A DNA stretch of 64,000 nt, from the NCBI RefSeq assembly GCF_000165425.1, contig NW_001799144.1, forward strand, positions 438,386 to 502,385, written 5' to 3'. Below the pieces are notes generated by a model that worked only from the letters and a program-made list of their open reading frames with translations, ran no database searches and had not been told where the DNA came from. The first letter of the stretch is position 1. Every line of letters begins with the position of its first letter. The translations under genes were made by a program, and so were the position numbers. This document shows, in pieces, positions 11,689 to 26,262 of this stretch. This DNA comes from Paramecium tetraurelia (Eukaryota; Ciliophora; Oligohymenophorea; Peniculida; Parameciidae).

Positions 11689-14422
11689 ATGCAATAAGCA
11701 AATCACGTAATCTATGAGTTGGAAGATGATGATGATAATAATAAGTAACAGACTTCTAAGCAGGTAAGGAATTTTATTATTTGATTTAGTAAATCAGGAT
11801 TGATAGAAAATTAGGAGCAGTTTCTTATAAAAAGTGGGGGACATTATATAACTACTATTTCTCCTTCAATTTGAAAAAGGGAAGATTATTGTGCTATAAA
11901 ACGCAGACATCTTCCTCTTACAATAATTACTACTCGTTAAACAAAGGGGATTTTGTCAAGGATGAATCAGAAATTACTCGATTTGAAAACAGTTTAAAGA
12001 AAAAGAAAAATTATGAGTTTGTTCAAAATTAGAAGGTACATATGAATGAGTGAATTTAGTTAATAATTTATGTTCGAACAGCAAAGGGAAGGATTTTCAA
12101 ATTGCTAATCGATGAAAATGAGAATTACGATAAGATTGTGGGGTATTTGCAAATTTGTTTCTCCTCTAAAATTTAAAGTGTGAATTCATTTTTTGCTTTG
12201 CTTGGAGTTGGATTAGTTAAGGTGAATGATGAAGAATTTAAATTAACTACTGGTATCTTTGTATCTTTGAATGATTGGTCAAAAACAAATAACAATAAAT
12301 ATTTATTAATGAACCATGATTAAGGCTTAAATTTATTAATAAGCAATATTGAGTTATTAGGTGGAATAATAGGTTCATTCTATAGAACCTAAAATCTTTT
12401 AGGAATCATCTTTAACCCATTCACTCAGACCATTGATATCGTTTTATTTGATAATATAAAGTAAGTAATAAATCCTAAATATCTTTAGTCCTAAAACACT
12501 ATTGCAGGGAGTCTTCAAATTAGTAAAATTTAGTAAGAAACAAATCCAACCATCAGGGAGAGGTTAGCTTTTGAAATTGAAGACTGATATGAATGAAGTC
12601 AAGGACAATCATTATGTGGAAATAGCATAAAGTGAAAATGTCAAAATATACATACACAATGCACATCTTAATATATCAGATTATGATTTGGTTTAAGGAT
12701 CTATGTTTACATCTTAATATATAGATGATGAAAATGATTTGGATGCAGACAAACTGCTATCAAACACAGCCTTAGAATTCTATAAAAAGGAATACAAAGT
12801 GATAAACACTAATGAAGATGAAACTAAAGAGTTTATTATTGTTAACAAATAGCAAAAGCAAATGAATTTCAATAACTTTGCTTCGCCTAGATGCAACAAA
12901 AGATAGGTGTCCATAACTACAGAAGATGTCAATGATGAAAACTAAGGCCAAGGTGTTTAGATAGCAAAAAGCATAAAAATACACATGCATAGATCAGATC
13001 AAAATATTAGTTAATTTCCAAACATTACACCTCCCAAATTAGAATTCATCACTGAATTTCAAACTGGATGCTTTAATAATATTGACAGCATTGATTAGGT
13101 CCAATAAAATCTATTCTAATAAGAATAAATAAAATAAAATGGAAACCAAGAACAAAATATACCGTTACAATAAAATCAAGAAATTGAATAATCTAAAATA
13201 CTCTAATGTTAAGCATAAGAATAAGACAATGATTCAGAAGAAATCGATTTGGTTAAATTTTCAATTGTTTTTGAAGCTTCAGAACATAGTCCATATAGAG
13301 ATTTCAATTCTATCATGAATTACGCAGTTAATTTTAAGAAAATTGATTACAAGGATGAATATAGAGTTAGCATTGCTCATAAGAGTGGAGGAACAGCTTG
13401 TTAAGATAAGAAGATGATTGAATTAGCAAGAAGTGTTGGCAAAAATATGATTAAACAGGTAGGTTAGAAATTGTTAAGTGGTAATTTCAATCTTACATAA
13501 GTGTCATTTCCAGTAATTTAATGTCTTAACTATTTTAGATTAAAGCTATGATTCCGAAATCTGCCTTAGAGAAAACCTTTATGTAAACAATTCTCTTTCC
13601 ACTTTATATGAATAAGGCAGCATCCATTTAAGACCCTCTGGAAAGAATGAAACTCTCTATTGTTGGATTACTTTCCAATTATATTTAAGCTAACTCTTTT
13701 CTAAAGCCTCTCAATCCTATTTTAGGAGAAACCTTTGAGGGAGGCTATGAAGACGGCACTTAATTGTTTTGTGAATAAGTACCTATTAAGATTCTATATG
13801 TTAGATATCGCATCATCCTCCACTCTCTTATTTCTTAGTTTTTGGACCAAAAAAATCATATAAATTCTATGGATATTCCCTTTATGAAGCCAAGGCAGGA
13901 TTCAATTCTCTAACTATACTAAATCATGGAAAAAGAACGATATAATTTAATGACTAAAAAATCCAATGCACCTTCTCATCAGAACATTACTCTGGCACTT
14001 TCTTAGGAACAATGAAAAATGAATCACAAGGATCTCTTTAATTTATAGATGATGCCAATAGTAAATAGTTTAATTTATCAGTAGATTTAAAATGTACGGT
14101 TTAATTGGGGAAAGTCAAGAGTAAACCAACTGATTATTTTGAAGGGGAAATAAAAAGAGGTAAAACCACTTTGAGTAAATTATTTGGATCCTACATGGGT
14201 TTTGCTGATTTTGATGGTATTAGATATTGGGATGCCCGAGTTATCAAACCCTTTGCAATGCAAATATTAAAATCTAATTTAGATTCTGATCACACCAAAA
14301 GAACGGATAGAATCCTTATGATATAAGGAGATATGGATAAAGCACAATCTGAAAAGGAAAGATTGGAATAACTTCAAAGAAAAGACACAGCCTTGAGAAA
14401 GGCTTCAAGGTAAAATGATTGA
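11689..14422 (+). CDS. Oxysterol-binding protein (ORP family) with N-terminal PH domain
   Basis: 867 residues from six exons. Introns: 11764-11789, 12036-12059, 12461-12488, 13513-13538 and 13779-13804 (24 to 28 nt, all GT...TAG); the exons add to 868 codons. The N-terminus is PH-like (KWGTLYNYYFSFNLKKGRLL). A Q/N-rich linker leads to the lipid-transfer domain from about residue 560, with LSNYIQANSFLKPLNPILGE, GGYEDGT and the signature ISHHPP just after the last intron. ORPs move sterols or phosphatidylserine in exchange for phosphoinositides at membrane contact sites. The fingerprint EQVSHHPP is here EQISHHPP, normal for the family. The protein ends in a charged helix. Confidence 0.92.
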
Positions 14423-14555
14423 ATTTCTTTTTAATTAATTATATGTATTGTAAAATATTAAGAATGCATTATTTATTTACTCATAAAAAAGAGCGAAAGA
14501 ATAGAAATATTTGTATGTCAATATATAAAATTAAAAGTATTTCAAAATCATAAAA

Positions 14556-15587
14556 TCACTTAAACCCAAAGCATAGTAATAGCATTACCAGGAACTCAAC
14601 TGGTTATACTATGTAAACTGCTAGTGGAACTACTTAAGTTATATCATCTTCGTATATTGACGTGAGTACTATTATTGAATCTAAAACTAAAAGAGCAATT
14701 ATTTCTAAAACTTGTTTCCATAACTCTCTCTTTTTTGTTTAACGATATAATTTAACATCTTCATTCTCTCTTTTCTTTTATTTATAATGATATTTCATGT
14801 CTAATAATGTACTTATAGTAGAAACCACAATCAATTTTCCATTTAAATTATAGATATAAATCAAAACTGTCCATACAAGCCAAACTAAGAGTGTAAAAAG
14901 ATAAATTATAAATGTATGAACTCCAAAAGTGAATAGCAATTAAATAATTAAGTAAGCAATCATTATAATAAAAGAGTTCTCTTTCAAAATACACAGCTTA
15001 GAATCATGACCATTATATTTATCTCTGCAAACGTAGCAATATTCATGATTACAAGATTTACAAGTCATATGATTGCATCCACCATTTTTCATAATTTAAA
15101 CATCGCAATTAGGGCAACGGTGAGCATAATAAAACTCTTAGAAAAAACATAAAAAGTCATTCTTTATGTCCTTCAAAAACAAAATAAAAATCTTATTGAT
15201 TGATAAGCATTGTTTGTCATACCATTTATAATTACAAGTTTCGCATTCTAAAAATTCTTTGCACCTGCTAGATGGTAAAAAGCCATAAGATTTGCAAACT
15301 TTATTTGGACAAGATCGGATATCTTGACAACTTTACAAATAATTTTTAAATGCAATTTCATGGTACCTATCCAATAAGCTTTGTTCTATGATTTCTTTTA
15401 GAAAATTTTGGATTGAACTAGGTTTATTACACTAATAATTTAAGCAATTAAAGTTCTCTTTTAAGAGTTTTTCTGGATTTTATTCAAACCAATTAAATAC
15501 ACAATTATAACAGTATCTGCATTCACAGCTTTTTCCTATTACAAAGTTTAAAGTATATTATAAACAAATTATACAAGGATCTTCCAT
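14556..15587 (-). CDS. RBR-type (RING-IBR-RING) ubiquitin ligase-like protein with C-terminal membrane segment
   Basis: 343 residues, no intron needed. RING1-like cysteines occur at the start (CIICL...CECRYCYNC), an IBR-like group in the middle (CPNKVCKSYGF...CETCNYKW), and a typical RING2 near residue 190: CPNCDVQIMKNGGCNHMTC followed by CNHEYCYVC. In RBR ligases the cysteine in GCNHMTC is the position that forms the ubiquitin thioester, and it is kept here. Two hydrophobic stretches follow (IIMIAYLIIQLLFTF and IIYLFTLLVWLVWTVLIYIY), suggesting membrane anchoring. The gene converges on the oxysterol-binding gene with a 133-bp spacer. Confidence 0.85.
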
Positions 15588-16071
15588 CTTAATTATAATT
15601 ATTATTCTTTATTAATAATAAATTTGATATAAAACAAGCAATTCTGATGCATTATGATGTATTGATTTGATTATAATTTAAATTTTATAATGTTATATTA
15701 TAAAAATGCATTTAGATAACTGTTATATTTTTAATATAAAATGAATAACTATCTTAACATCACCAAAAAGAATATAAAAAATTAAATTTAATTTAATATT
15801 TTTGATTAACAAAGCCTAGAGAATTATTTTGTTGATTTAAAGTTTTTATTTTGAAGTATCTAATTATTCTGATTCCCCTCGAAATATTTTATAATATTAA
15901 GAAAAGAATTTGAATCCTTAAATTACTTAGGATATATGATCTAGTAATAGAGAAGAATTCAGAATTATAAAGAATTACTAATAATTAGGAATATATTTAA
16001 TTAAGAATATAAAGAAACCAGATACTTTAAATAATTGAAATTTTGGAATATTGATTTGATTTTGTGATAAG
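15588..16071. other. AT-rich intergenic spacer
   Basis: A 484-bp stretch between two minus-strand genes, presumably the promoter of the RBR gene. No coding frame, repeat or RNA gene was recognised. Confidence 0.5.
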
Positions 16072-16982
16072 TCATTTTCTGGAATCTGGTATAATTGTGT
16101 ATTATATTTCTAAATTGAACATTAAGGCGTCAATGTCAATCAAGACAGCCAGGACACACACTATGAACAAGATAATGGACAATCTTTGTTTTGTCTTTTA
16201 AATGTTGTAAAATAATAATTGAATAAATATTGCTTTAATGTCTTCTGGGGGTGATGTGTTATATAAGTTCTACAACCTATAATAATTATTATTATATTGG
16301 ACGGTAACATTTGGAGGGTACTTTTCTTATGTATAATTCCAATTAACAAAGTCGCCTAGTGGTTTAGATGGCAATTTAATCCAGACACTTAAACCCTTTG
16401 CTCTTTATTAAAGCAATTCTCCTCTCTGATTAATTAAATTGGTCATTTGAAATATGAACAACTATATTAAGAAGCATAATATAAGCAAAATTTAATTAAT
16501 TGATGTTGATTACTCCAGATAGGTTAAAGCATAAATGTAGGCTAATTCAATTTCTCTAAACATTATATTTTTCAATGAATTCTCTAATGTAAAATGCCTT
16601 TCTTTTTGATTTTTGGTACCCACATAGATATACATAACCAACCTAATTGTAAGGATCATTACTGATAACACATAATAACTTATGATGGCAGGGAGACAAT
16701 TCTAAAATTGGTCAAAAACAAATAAACTGCGTCTAAACAGTAGATTGCGTAGACCATATTAAAGATCATTTAATTGGATGAAAAGAATTCAGTTTTGCAT
16801 AATTTCTTCAATAATTTTCTCAATATTGCAATAGAGCCTAACAAAGTGATTTTAGTTATTCCAAATGTTAAGAGTGTTGTAATGGCTATAAATGCAAATT
16901 AAAATTCATAATACAATTTACGTTGAAACGTTGAATTGTATATATCTGTAATTCTTTGAACTCTTTAATAATCTAATTACAT
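16072..16982 (-). CDS. Multipass membrane protein of unknown function
   Basis: 294 residues after removing a 26-nt intron at 16702-16727, which is required to join two open frames. At least five hydrophobic segments are visible, such as FAFIAITTLLTFGIT, IISYYVLSVMILTIRLV, ILLILCFLIQLFIFQM and LSIILFIVCVLAVLI. Between the last two is a loop with KPLGDFVNWNYTQEKYPP. I do not recognise the family. Its start is 63 bp from the stop of the next minus-strand gene. Confidence 0.65.
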
Positions 16983-17045
16983 TTGTTTTAATATTAATAA
17001 TAATGAGTAATAAAAACAAAAATTCATTTGTTATTGAATTATTCT

Positions 17046-17772
17046 TCAATCATAAAATGATTGTCTAAACGATCTCAGTGATCTCATTTATTTATTATTA
17101 GTCAATCTCCTCTCTGAGTTGTTGTTGCTTAGAACATGCTATTCTTATTAATCTTGTAAGATTTTTCGAGGAGACATAAAATAACTATTTTTATTTAATT
17201 TTTTCATTTATTCTTTTAATAACTCAAATTTCTTTTGATCATCCTCCTTAATCTTTTAATCACGCAGTATTTTTCTATTTTGAATTATTTTATTTAAATC
17301 TTCTTTACATTTAATAAGCGAACCTTTTTTGTTATAATTAACAATTTTATTAAAACATTGACTATACTAACTTTACTCATGTCTCAATTAAGTGCTCTTG
17401 CTTCTCTGAAACTTGCTTCTATCTTCTTCCAAAAAATTAATACTTGAACTGATTAATTAGTATACTAATTTTCCTAAAGAATTTTGCTATTGGGGTATTA
17501 ATAGAAATAGCTTCTTGCATTGTATGATATTAGTATATTCAATCTTTCTTTCTAGAATAGTTTCCACCATTTGATTTAAACTGCAGCTCATCAATAATTA
17601 AGCCAATAGCCAATCTTTAGTTTTAACTCCCTTGACCAATAAAATAAATGCTTAGACACATTAAAACACATCAGTTGCAGGTTTTGCAATCTAGTTTCAA
17701 TTAGAAACATTTTACAAGAAATTTGTTTTTATTCAGTTATTTTGCTATTAATCTAATAGATTCTTAAGCCAT
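17046..17772 (-). CDS. Small helical protein, weakly dynein-heavy-chain-like
   Basis: 233 residues with one 25-nt intron at 17691-17715. The N-terminal half (IAKPATDVFQCVQAFILLV, then KDWLLAQLLMS) resembles the short segment that precedes the stalk coiled coil in dynein heavy chains, but too weakly to assign. The C-terminal half is rich in K, E, N and Q with a likely coiled coil (KEDLNKIIQNRKILRDQKIK) and ends in a serine/arginine-rich tail (MRSLRSFRQSFYD). No catalytic motif is seen. Unknown function; frame and intron support that it is coding. Confidence 0.62.
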
Positions 17773-18217
17773 TCAGAAAGATAATTAAAATTATAAAAAG
17801 TATTATTTAATAAACATTATGTTCAATTCACAATAGAGATGCATTTATCTCAAAATTCACTTTTAAGCTAGTGAGGGAAATTAATATGAAAGTGGAAATG
17901 CAATGATAAAACAAAAGGTTATTAAGTTATTATAATACAATTGATTCTCTATTTACAACAAGATTAATACTATTCAAAGTGAATTATAAATTGAAATATT
18001 TATAGTAGACAGATGCATTTTGAAATTTAATACAGATTTTTGGAATATTTATAAGTTAAAACCTGGTTGATCATTTAAACCATTTGAAATAAGATGCATA
18101 ATTCGATATTTTATGTTGGATTTCATTTTTTTGATAGCTGGACTCTGTTAGGAATGGTTTGAATTAGTGTATATAAATAAATTTTAATATATATCTTTGA
18201 TTATATTAATTTTAATA
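17773..18217. other. Divergent intergenic region
   Basis: A 445-bp AT-rich region between divergent starts. No gene or distinctive structure was seen; it should contain both promoters. Confidence 0.5.
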
Positions 18218-21200
18218 ATGAGCAGAACTGCATCAAGATAGTAGAGCAGAGCTTCGATTATGCAACCTTAAGGGTAAGCAACGACCCAACAAACCTAATA
18301 ACCGGTTTCTACAAGTGCTCCAAAACCTTTGCCTTAAGCACCCGTTTCTAATGAAAGAAAATGGCTTGGCAAGAATCCAGAAGTGGTGTGCTTTTTACTT
18401 GCTTTGGAGAATGATAGGTTGGTGAGGGAGAACAATGACTTGGTTAAATACATCAACGAATTGAAACAAAGTAGTGGAGGGACACTTGATTAGTTCAATC
18501 AACTAAAGAAATAATATGAGGAAGCATTGCAATAGATTAACAAATAGAAGTAAGACTTATAAGTGAATTTAGAATTGACATAGATGAATTAAACAAGAGG
18601 ATACGTTCATTGGAGTAGGAATTGAGTGATGCCAAAAGCAAATACGGACAAGTGGATTAAACTTTACCATAGAAATTAGCAGATGCAGAGAAGAAATGGA
18701 AGGAGTTCGAGAGTTTGTACAATAACTTAAAGTTGAAATACGACACAGATATAAGGGATTGGCAATTGAAGTACGACGAGTTGAATAGAAAGGCATTGGA
18801 TTGGGAAAGAAGATACGGTATCTTGGAATAGTAGATGAAGCAAATGCAAGATGATCACGAATTAGAATTAAGGTCAAGTGGAGATTCAGCCAAATAGTAC
18901 GAGGATCAACTGAGGGAATGGGAATTGAAATAAAATGATTGGGATAATAAGTAAAAGGCTTTGAGGGCAGAATAAGACAGATTGAACCAACTACTAAAAA
19001 ACAAGGATGATGAATATGAAAGATTGAAGGCTCAATTGTTGGCTGCCCAAAGAGAGTTGGATGACTATAAAAATAAGTTAAGGGAAAGTGATTAGGCATC
19101 TGGATCAAAATTCACAGAGTATGAAAGTAAGATTGCTGAGTTGAGATTACAAAATCAATAATTGAATTAGGATTTGGAGAGGTTGAAAAAGAGATATTAA
19201 GATTTGGAGGATTAATTAAATAGATTGCAATCATAAAATTAGAGTTAGGACTCAAAGGTTAGTGAATTGTAATCCAAGTGTGGAAATTTAGAAAATGAAG
19301 TTGAGAAGTTGAATAATGATTTAAGAGATAAGGAATAAGAAATTACTAAATTGCAAGGAAAACAAATGTAATTGGAATAAAGAAATAAAGAATTGACAGA
19401 TGAAAATAATCTACTGAGAAAGAAGGTTGCTGATTAGAAGGCTGAAATTGAAAGATTGGAATTGGAATTAAGATAGAAAATAAGTGAAATTGAATATTAT
19501 AATTTGAATCTAGTGAATCAAGATGAAAGAAACAAATAACTGTTAAATTAGGTAGATGATCTCTAATTTTAATTATAAGATTTCAAAACTAATTATTAAT
19601 AATTAGAAGAAGACTTTAATAGATTATAAAAGAAAAATGAAGACTTGGAGAATAAATGCGCTTTGTTCTCTGCTGAAATCGATAGAATGAAGAATATTAT
19701 CAAATTGAAGAATTAAGACTTAGAAAAATTGAGAAGACAAATAGGATCACTTGAAATTGAGAAGAAGTTCTTTGAATAATAGATTGAAGATTTGCTCAAT
19801 AAGATGAAGTAGATGCAAGATGAAATTGTCAAACTCAATGAGTTATTGAAGGAAAGACTCAAGCAATTACAATAATAGAATAACACCATTATATCCTTAA
19901 ATCATTAATTAGGGGAGATGAAAGCATTGCAAACCTATTGTGATTAACAGGATAAGAGAATTAATGAAACAACTAATAAACTTAATGAGGCCTTGTTGTA
20001 ATTGTAATTCAAGGATATTGAGTTGATGAACATATCAGCATTATAGGCTTCAATATAAGAGAGAGAAAAATAAGCTGAATTATTGAATAATGAAATTGTT
20101 AGATTGTAAAATGATATCATCAATAAATTGAAAGAATCAGATGATTAAAAGGAACAAATCAAAAAACTCAACGATGAAATTGCAAGGTTGAAGACTCAAG
20201 AATAAAATCTTCATGATATTGAAAGAAAACTACAAAATGCTGTCGAAGAAATTAACAGATTGGAATCTCAAAAATCTGATTTGGAAAATCAAGTTTCTGT
20301 TAATAGATAATCATCACCTAAACATACCATCACCAAAGAGATACGCATTGAAAAAACCTCTGTTTAAGTAGATACAACAGAGATTGATAAACTTAAACAA
20401 GACTTAAGATAGAAATAATTTGAATTGGATTAATTGAACAATTAATTATTGATCTCTTAAAATGCATTAAAGTCTGCTGAAGACTATATTGCAGTCCTAT
20501 TAAATAGAATTAATATCTTGAATAAAGAAAATGAAGACATGCTCTAAGGAAAACAATAATTGGAAATCCAAGTTCAAGATACCAGAACACTTCAAGATAA
20601 ACTCTAGAATTTAGAAAAGCAATTAACTTAATTTAGAAATGACAATGAAAGAATCTTAAGGGAATTCAAAGAGAAGAGCAAATTATATGATGATGCAAGA
20701 TAAAAAATTAGTAAATTAGAAGCCTAAGCCACCGAAGCAAGAGAATTGTAAGCCAAATTAAGAGAAATCGAAAACAAATTAGTATTTGCTTAAACCAATC
20801 AAGAAAGATTGACTGCATAATTAGCTGAAAAAACTGAAGAAAACAACAATTTGAAATAGAATTTGTAAATTGCCAACAATGAAATCACCAAATTGAGTGA
20901 ACAACTACAACAACTATCAGAATAGTAATTTAATTTCTTATCATTTATCTAGAGAACGTTTATTGAAAGAACAAGTTAACCATTTATTATAAGACAAAGA
21001 TGCCTTGGATAATCTTAAGAGACAACATGAAGTTCTTATTGCTGACATCTCAAAGGCTAATTAAAATATTGATCAATTGTAATTTTTTATTTTTATTGCT
21101 CTCTAGGAGCATAGAAAGGGATTCTTTGGATAATTAACTCAAATAGAATTAACAAGAACTTGAGAAATTGAGAATATTATAAGAGAAGGTAATTTTGCAA

Positions 21201-21435
21201 TATAATCATGTTAGGTTAGATTCTTGGGTGGAGAATGCAATAAATTGAATGATAAATTGGGTAGGGCTGAAAATGAATTGGATAACTTTAGAAAGAGAGG
21301 ATAAGAGAATTCCGATCTTAACAAATAGTAATAAGATTAAATAATTTATTTAGAATAATAGACAAAAATGGTTAAATCGAGAGACTAAATAAAGAGTTAG
21401 AAAATCTAAGAAAATAATTAGATGGTAATTATTGA
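18218..21435 (+). CDS. Long coiled-coil protein, probably cytoskeletal
   Basis: 1028 residues from six exons; introns at 18550-18572, 20925-20952, 21079-21106, 21189-21214 and 21328-21353 (23 to 28 nt, all TAG acceptors) give exactly 1029 codons. A short S/Q/P-rich head (MSRTASRQQSRASIMQPQGQ) is followed by NERKWLGKNPEVVCFLLALE, then nearly unbroken heptad-repeat coiled coil to the C-terminus, rich in L, E, K, Q and N. A break with S/T and P occurs near SVNRQSSPKHTITKE. Such proteins build basal-body, striated-rootlet or cortical structures in ciliates; which one cannot be told. A 179-codon open frame on the opposite strand (18569-19108) is a shadow of the coiled-coil codons. Confidence 0.85.
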
Positions 21436-21512
21436 TATAAGTTAATTTAACATTAAAACAATAAAACACATTCTTGAAATGAGTTCTTTTATAAAATTAA
21501 TTTATTCTTTTG

Positions 21513-22386
21513 ATGTTCAGGAAAATATTATTCAGATTTAGCACATACAATTTCATTAATGTTACTCAAAAGGGAAAGGTTGCCTTGATCTAATTCAACA
21601 GACCAAAAGCTATGAATGCCCTTTGCGATGGATTAATCAAAGAATTAAACCAAGTAACTTAGGAAATTGACTCTAATCCTGAATATGGATCAATAGTTAT
21701 CACAGGAAATGAAAAGGCATTTGCAGCAGGAGCTGACATTAAAGAAATGTAAGACAAATCTTTCCCCTAAGTTCAAAACATTTAAATGCTTGCATGTATT
21801 AACATTATCATCTTTAGCCTGGGAAAACTTGACCAATATTAAGAAACCTATTCTTGCTGCAGTTAATGGATATGCCTTAGGTGGAGGATTTGAATTGGCT
21901 ATGATGTGTGATATTATTTATGCAGGAGAGAATGCTAAATTTGGATTACCTGAAGCTACACTTGGAACAGTATGAGATAATCATATTTAACTAGATTCCA
22001 GGATGTGGAGGAACTCAAAGATTAATTAGAGCAGTAGGAAAGTCAAAAGCCATGGAAATAACACTAACTGGAGAATTCATAGATGCACAAACTGCACTAT
22101 CTTATGGATTAGTCAGCAAAGTCTTACCAGTAGCAAACTTAGTTGAGGAGACTTTAAAAGTGGCTGAGAAAATAGCTTCATTTAGCAAGTATTTTATTAG
22201 AATTATCATGATAGACCTGTTGCTGCATTGATTAAGGACACCATAAATGAAGCAGAAAATATTGGATTGAGAGAAGGAGTGAAATATGAAAGAAAGGCAT
22301 TCTATTCAACATTTGCAACCTAAGACAGAAAGGAGGGAATGAGTGCATTTGTAGAAAAGAGAAAACCTTCTTGGACTGATAATTGA
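21513..22386 (+). CDS. ECHS1: Enoyl-CoA hydratase, mitochondrial
   Basis: 266 residues of the crotonase family. It hydrates 2-trans-enoyl-CoA in beta-oxidation. The N-terminus [14 protein letters not shown] is a good mitochondrial presequence. The oxyanion-hole segment is [10 protein letters not shown]; the two catalytic glutamates sit in [13 protein letters not shown] and GLPEATLGT, followed by [10 protein letters not shown]. Introns at 21796-21817 (22 nt), 21970-21994 (25 nt) and 22199-22224 (26 nt) are all GTA...TAG and are required by the frame. Compact neighbour spacing: 77 bp after the coiled-coil gene and 31 bp before the Nudix gene, all on plus. Confidence 0.95.
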
Positions 22387-22417
22387 GTATTATGAAAATA
22401 TATTATATAATTAAATT

Positions 22418-23032
22418 ATGTAGGTATAAAAAATCAATGGATCTGGAGTTATGATTTTCATTGAATGTAAACAGGAGATTTATGTTCTATTGCTAAGTAG
22501 CACTGGAAGAGGTGGAGTTTTCTTCACTGAAGCAGGAGGCAAATTAGAACCAAGATTAAATACAGAAGAAAATGCAATCAAAGAATTGTTTGAGGAGACT
22601 TATGCTACTTTTAAAGTAAAAAGTCTTAAACAATCTAAAAATGTCATAGTTAATAATAAATATGTTTGCTTTACTATTAAAATATAAATGGATGATTTAA
22701 TGGACATCGAAAAAATAATGAAGAATAATAGGAAAATTTTAAATGAATAAAAAGGATTAAATAGTTATAGAGAAATGTTTGGCTTTTAGTTCGTTAAAGT
22801 GAATGATTTACTATAGTTAAAACAAAAATCTATTCAATCTAATGGTTAATAAATTTCTTTACACAAAAGAACAATAAATTCATTTGAGGAATTGATAAAG
22901 CAAAAAATTATCAGAGAAGATTTTACGGTTGATGTACCAGTTTCCTAATGTTAAGTACTTTAACATTAATATGAGAATTAAAATGATAAATTACATTCAC
23001 TAAACAAATAGTGTTATCTTAGTATTTCATGA
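22418..23032 (+). CDS. Nudix hydrolase-like protein
   Basis: 204 residues, intronless. The Nudix box is recognisable: GGKLEPRLNTEENAIKELFE then ETYA, i.e. G(x5)E(x7)xELxEExxx with the usual arginine replaced by lysine (KEL) and the G of EExG replaced by tyrosine. The two glutamates of the EE pair that bind the metal are present. Nudix enzymes cleave nucleoside diphosphates linked to another moiety; substrate unknown. The C-terminal third has no recognised domain. Activity cannot be assumed given the substitutions. Confidence 0.7.
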
Positions 23033-23119
23033 TTATTTAAGTTATGAGGATATACCCCTTAAAAATGAATATTTAATTTAGCAGTTTAATATAAATTAGA
23101 AGCTCAAATTAAGTAAAAA

Positions 23120-24610
<1,491 letters not shown>

Positions 24611-25487
24611 AATTTAATTTAAGTATTGCAAACATATATTATTTAGTATTAATAATTGATTTTAAAGCATTATTTATGAATGATTTAGTATAAAAATGAT
24701 ACTTAATTAATGATAAATGATATTTATTCGTATAGAGATATAACTTAATAATATATTATAAATATATAATGATGTTTCTCAATTTTTATAATGAGTATAT
24801 ACAATTTACTCGATTTTTAATAGACTTATTTTTATCATCTCATTTATATGTTAATCATTAAAGTTTTTAATCCCTGATAATCATAAGGGTTTAATTATTT
24901 GCTGAAACAAATGAGTCAAAATGATAGTAAAATTTGGTTTCTTTATAATGATTTAAGCAGAGTATAATAGATTTGAAAATATCTATATTTCATTTTTCAT
25001 TAGAAGAGGAATTTATTTAAAACTTGGTAATGCATTATTAGTTTTCAATATATGCATAGAACTAGTTCAATCCCATCCGCTATGAGCATATAAAAATATT
25101 TTTCATCTTAATTTCATTAGTTAAATAATCAATTAGCTTTAAGATTTTTGCTGAGGATTGATCTAATCAAAATGAGCTTACTTCTAAGAAAATGAATATA
25201 AAAAGATTACATGATTATAAAATAGATTGAAGGATTGAAAATTAATATTTTAAAGTGCTCAAGTGCACTATCTCAGAAACTCCAAAATTAATTAACAAAT
25301 AAGATTCAATAATAATCTATTATAACAAGGAAATGAAGTTTAAGTACTATTTCTGTCTTTTTTAAAATTCTATTCATTATTTCCAATATCAAAGAACAGG
25401 TATTAAGCTTTTTTGAGTATATGTTTATATATTTAATTTATATTATAAAATTTTCATTAATGATAATATTATCTAATCGATAAACTA
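24611..25487. other. Long AT-rich intergenic region without recognisable gene
   Basis: 877 bp between two minus-strand genes, long for this gene-dense DNA. Both strands were read with TGA as sole stop; only short frames such as the one starting near 24910 (MSQNDSKIWFLYNDLSR) appear and none continues. It should hold the CDPK promoter. A degraded gene or a non-coding RNA cannot be excluded. Confidence 0.45.
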
Positions 25488-26262
25488 TCATTCTTAACCA
25501 CTTAGTTATTATTGGTCTTCTCTCAAATTTGACTCCAATAACTATTATTAAGATTCAATTTTTAGATTCAACTCTGGCTATTGCTATTAGGACTGCTTTT
25601 AATTTGAATCTTAGGATTATTGTATATTTTCATTATCTAATTAAGATTGTTTTTATTGTTTAGATTCGTTCAACATTTGTTCTTTCATTTTTCTTCTCAC
25701 AATGTTATTCTAATTTACATAATGCAACTTACATTAACTAAATATTTGGAATAAGGATTGAATTTCTAATGATGAGAACGACATTGGGAAGGAGATCTAG
25801 ACTTAATGATATCAGACATAAGTTTAAAAATCTTATTTGTTTTTTTTAACTCGGAACTTTCCATAACTTCTCGATGTTATGATAAAAATGTTAAATAAAC
25901 TTAATGTTCCTATGCACTCCAATGACCTTTTATATAAAAAAATATAATACCATTATTGAACTAAGGATTATGTGATTTTTTTATATGTTTTCTTTTTATT
26001 TTATTATCCCCAAGATCTTTTGTTTGACTATAATTGATATTTTCAACACCCTAATTAATAATCTATTTACTTAGAATTAGTTTAACAATGCTGCATTTAA
26101 CATTAGTTATTATTATAAAAGTTATTGGGTGAACAAATCCATTACTCTAGGTTCATCAGTGATTAGCGGGATGTTATTCATTTGTGAATAGAATGATGAC
26201 TACATCTGCTTTATTTACTCTAATTAGACAGTTTAAAGAAAGAAGTCTGGATTCTACATCAT
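25488..26262 (-). CDS. SANT/Myb-like DNA-binding protein
   Basis: 243 residues from three exons; introns at 26051-26070 (20 nt) and 25710-25732 (23 nt), both GTAA...TAG, give 244 codons. The centre holds a Myb/SANT-type domain: KGHWSAQEHQVYLTFL, helix two KKTNKIFKLMSDIIKSRSP and recognition helix SQCRSHHQKFNPYSKYL. The SQCRSHHQK form is common in ciliate Myb-like proteins. The N-terminal and C-terminal thirds are glutamine-rich, mostly encoded by TAA/TAG (e.g. SQDSNQKQSQQQQPE). Probably a transcription regulator; targets unknown. Confidence 0.75.

Noticed and set aside
16340-16366. String resembling a tRNA D-arm (GCCTAGTGGTTTAGATGGC)
   Set aside because: It lies inside the coding frame of the multipass membrane protein and no matching acceptor stem, anticodon arm or T-loop follows.
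18569-19108. 179-codon open frame on the minus strand
   Set aside because: It lies entirely opposite the long coiled-coil gene, is proline/serine/isoleucine-rich and has no family features; it is the mirror of E/K/L/Q-rich codons.
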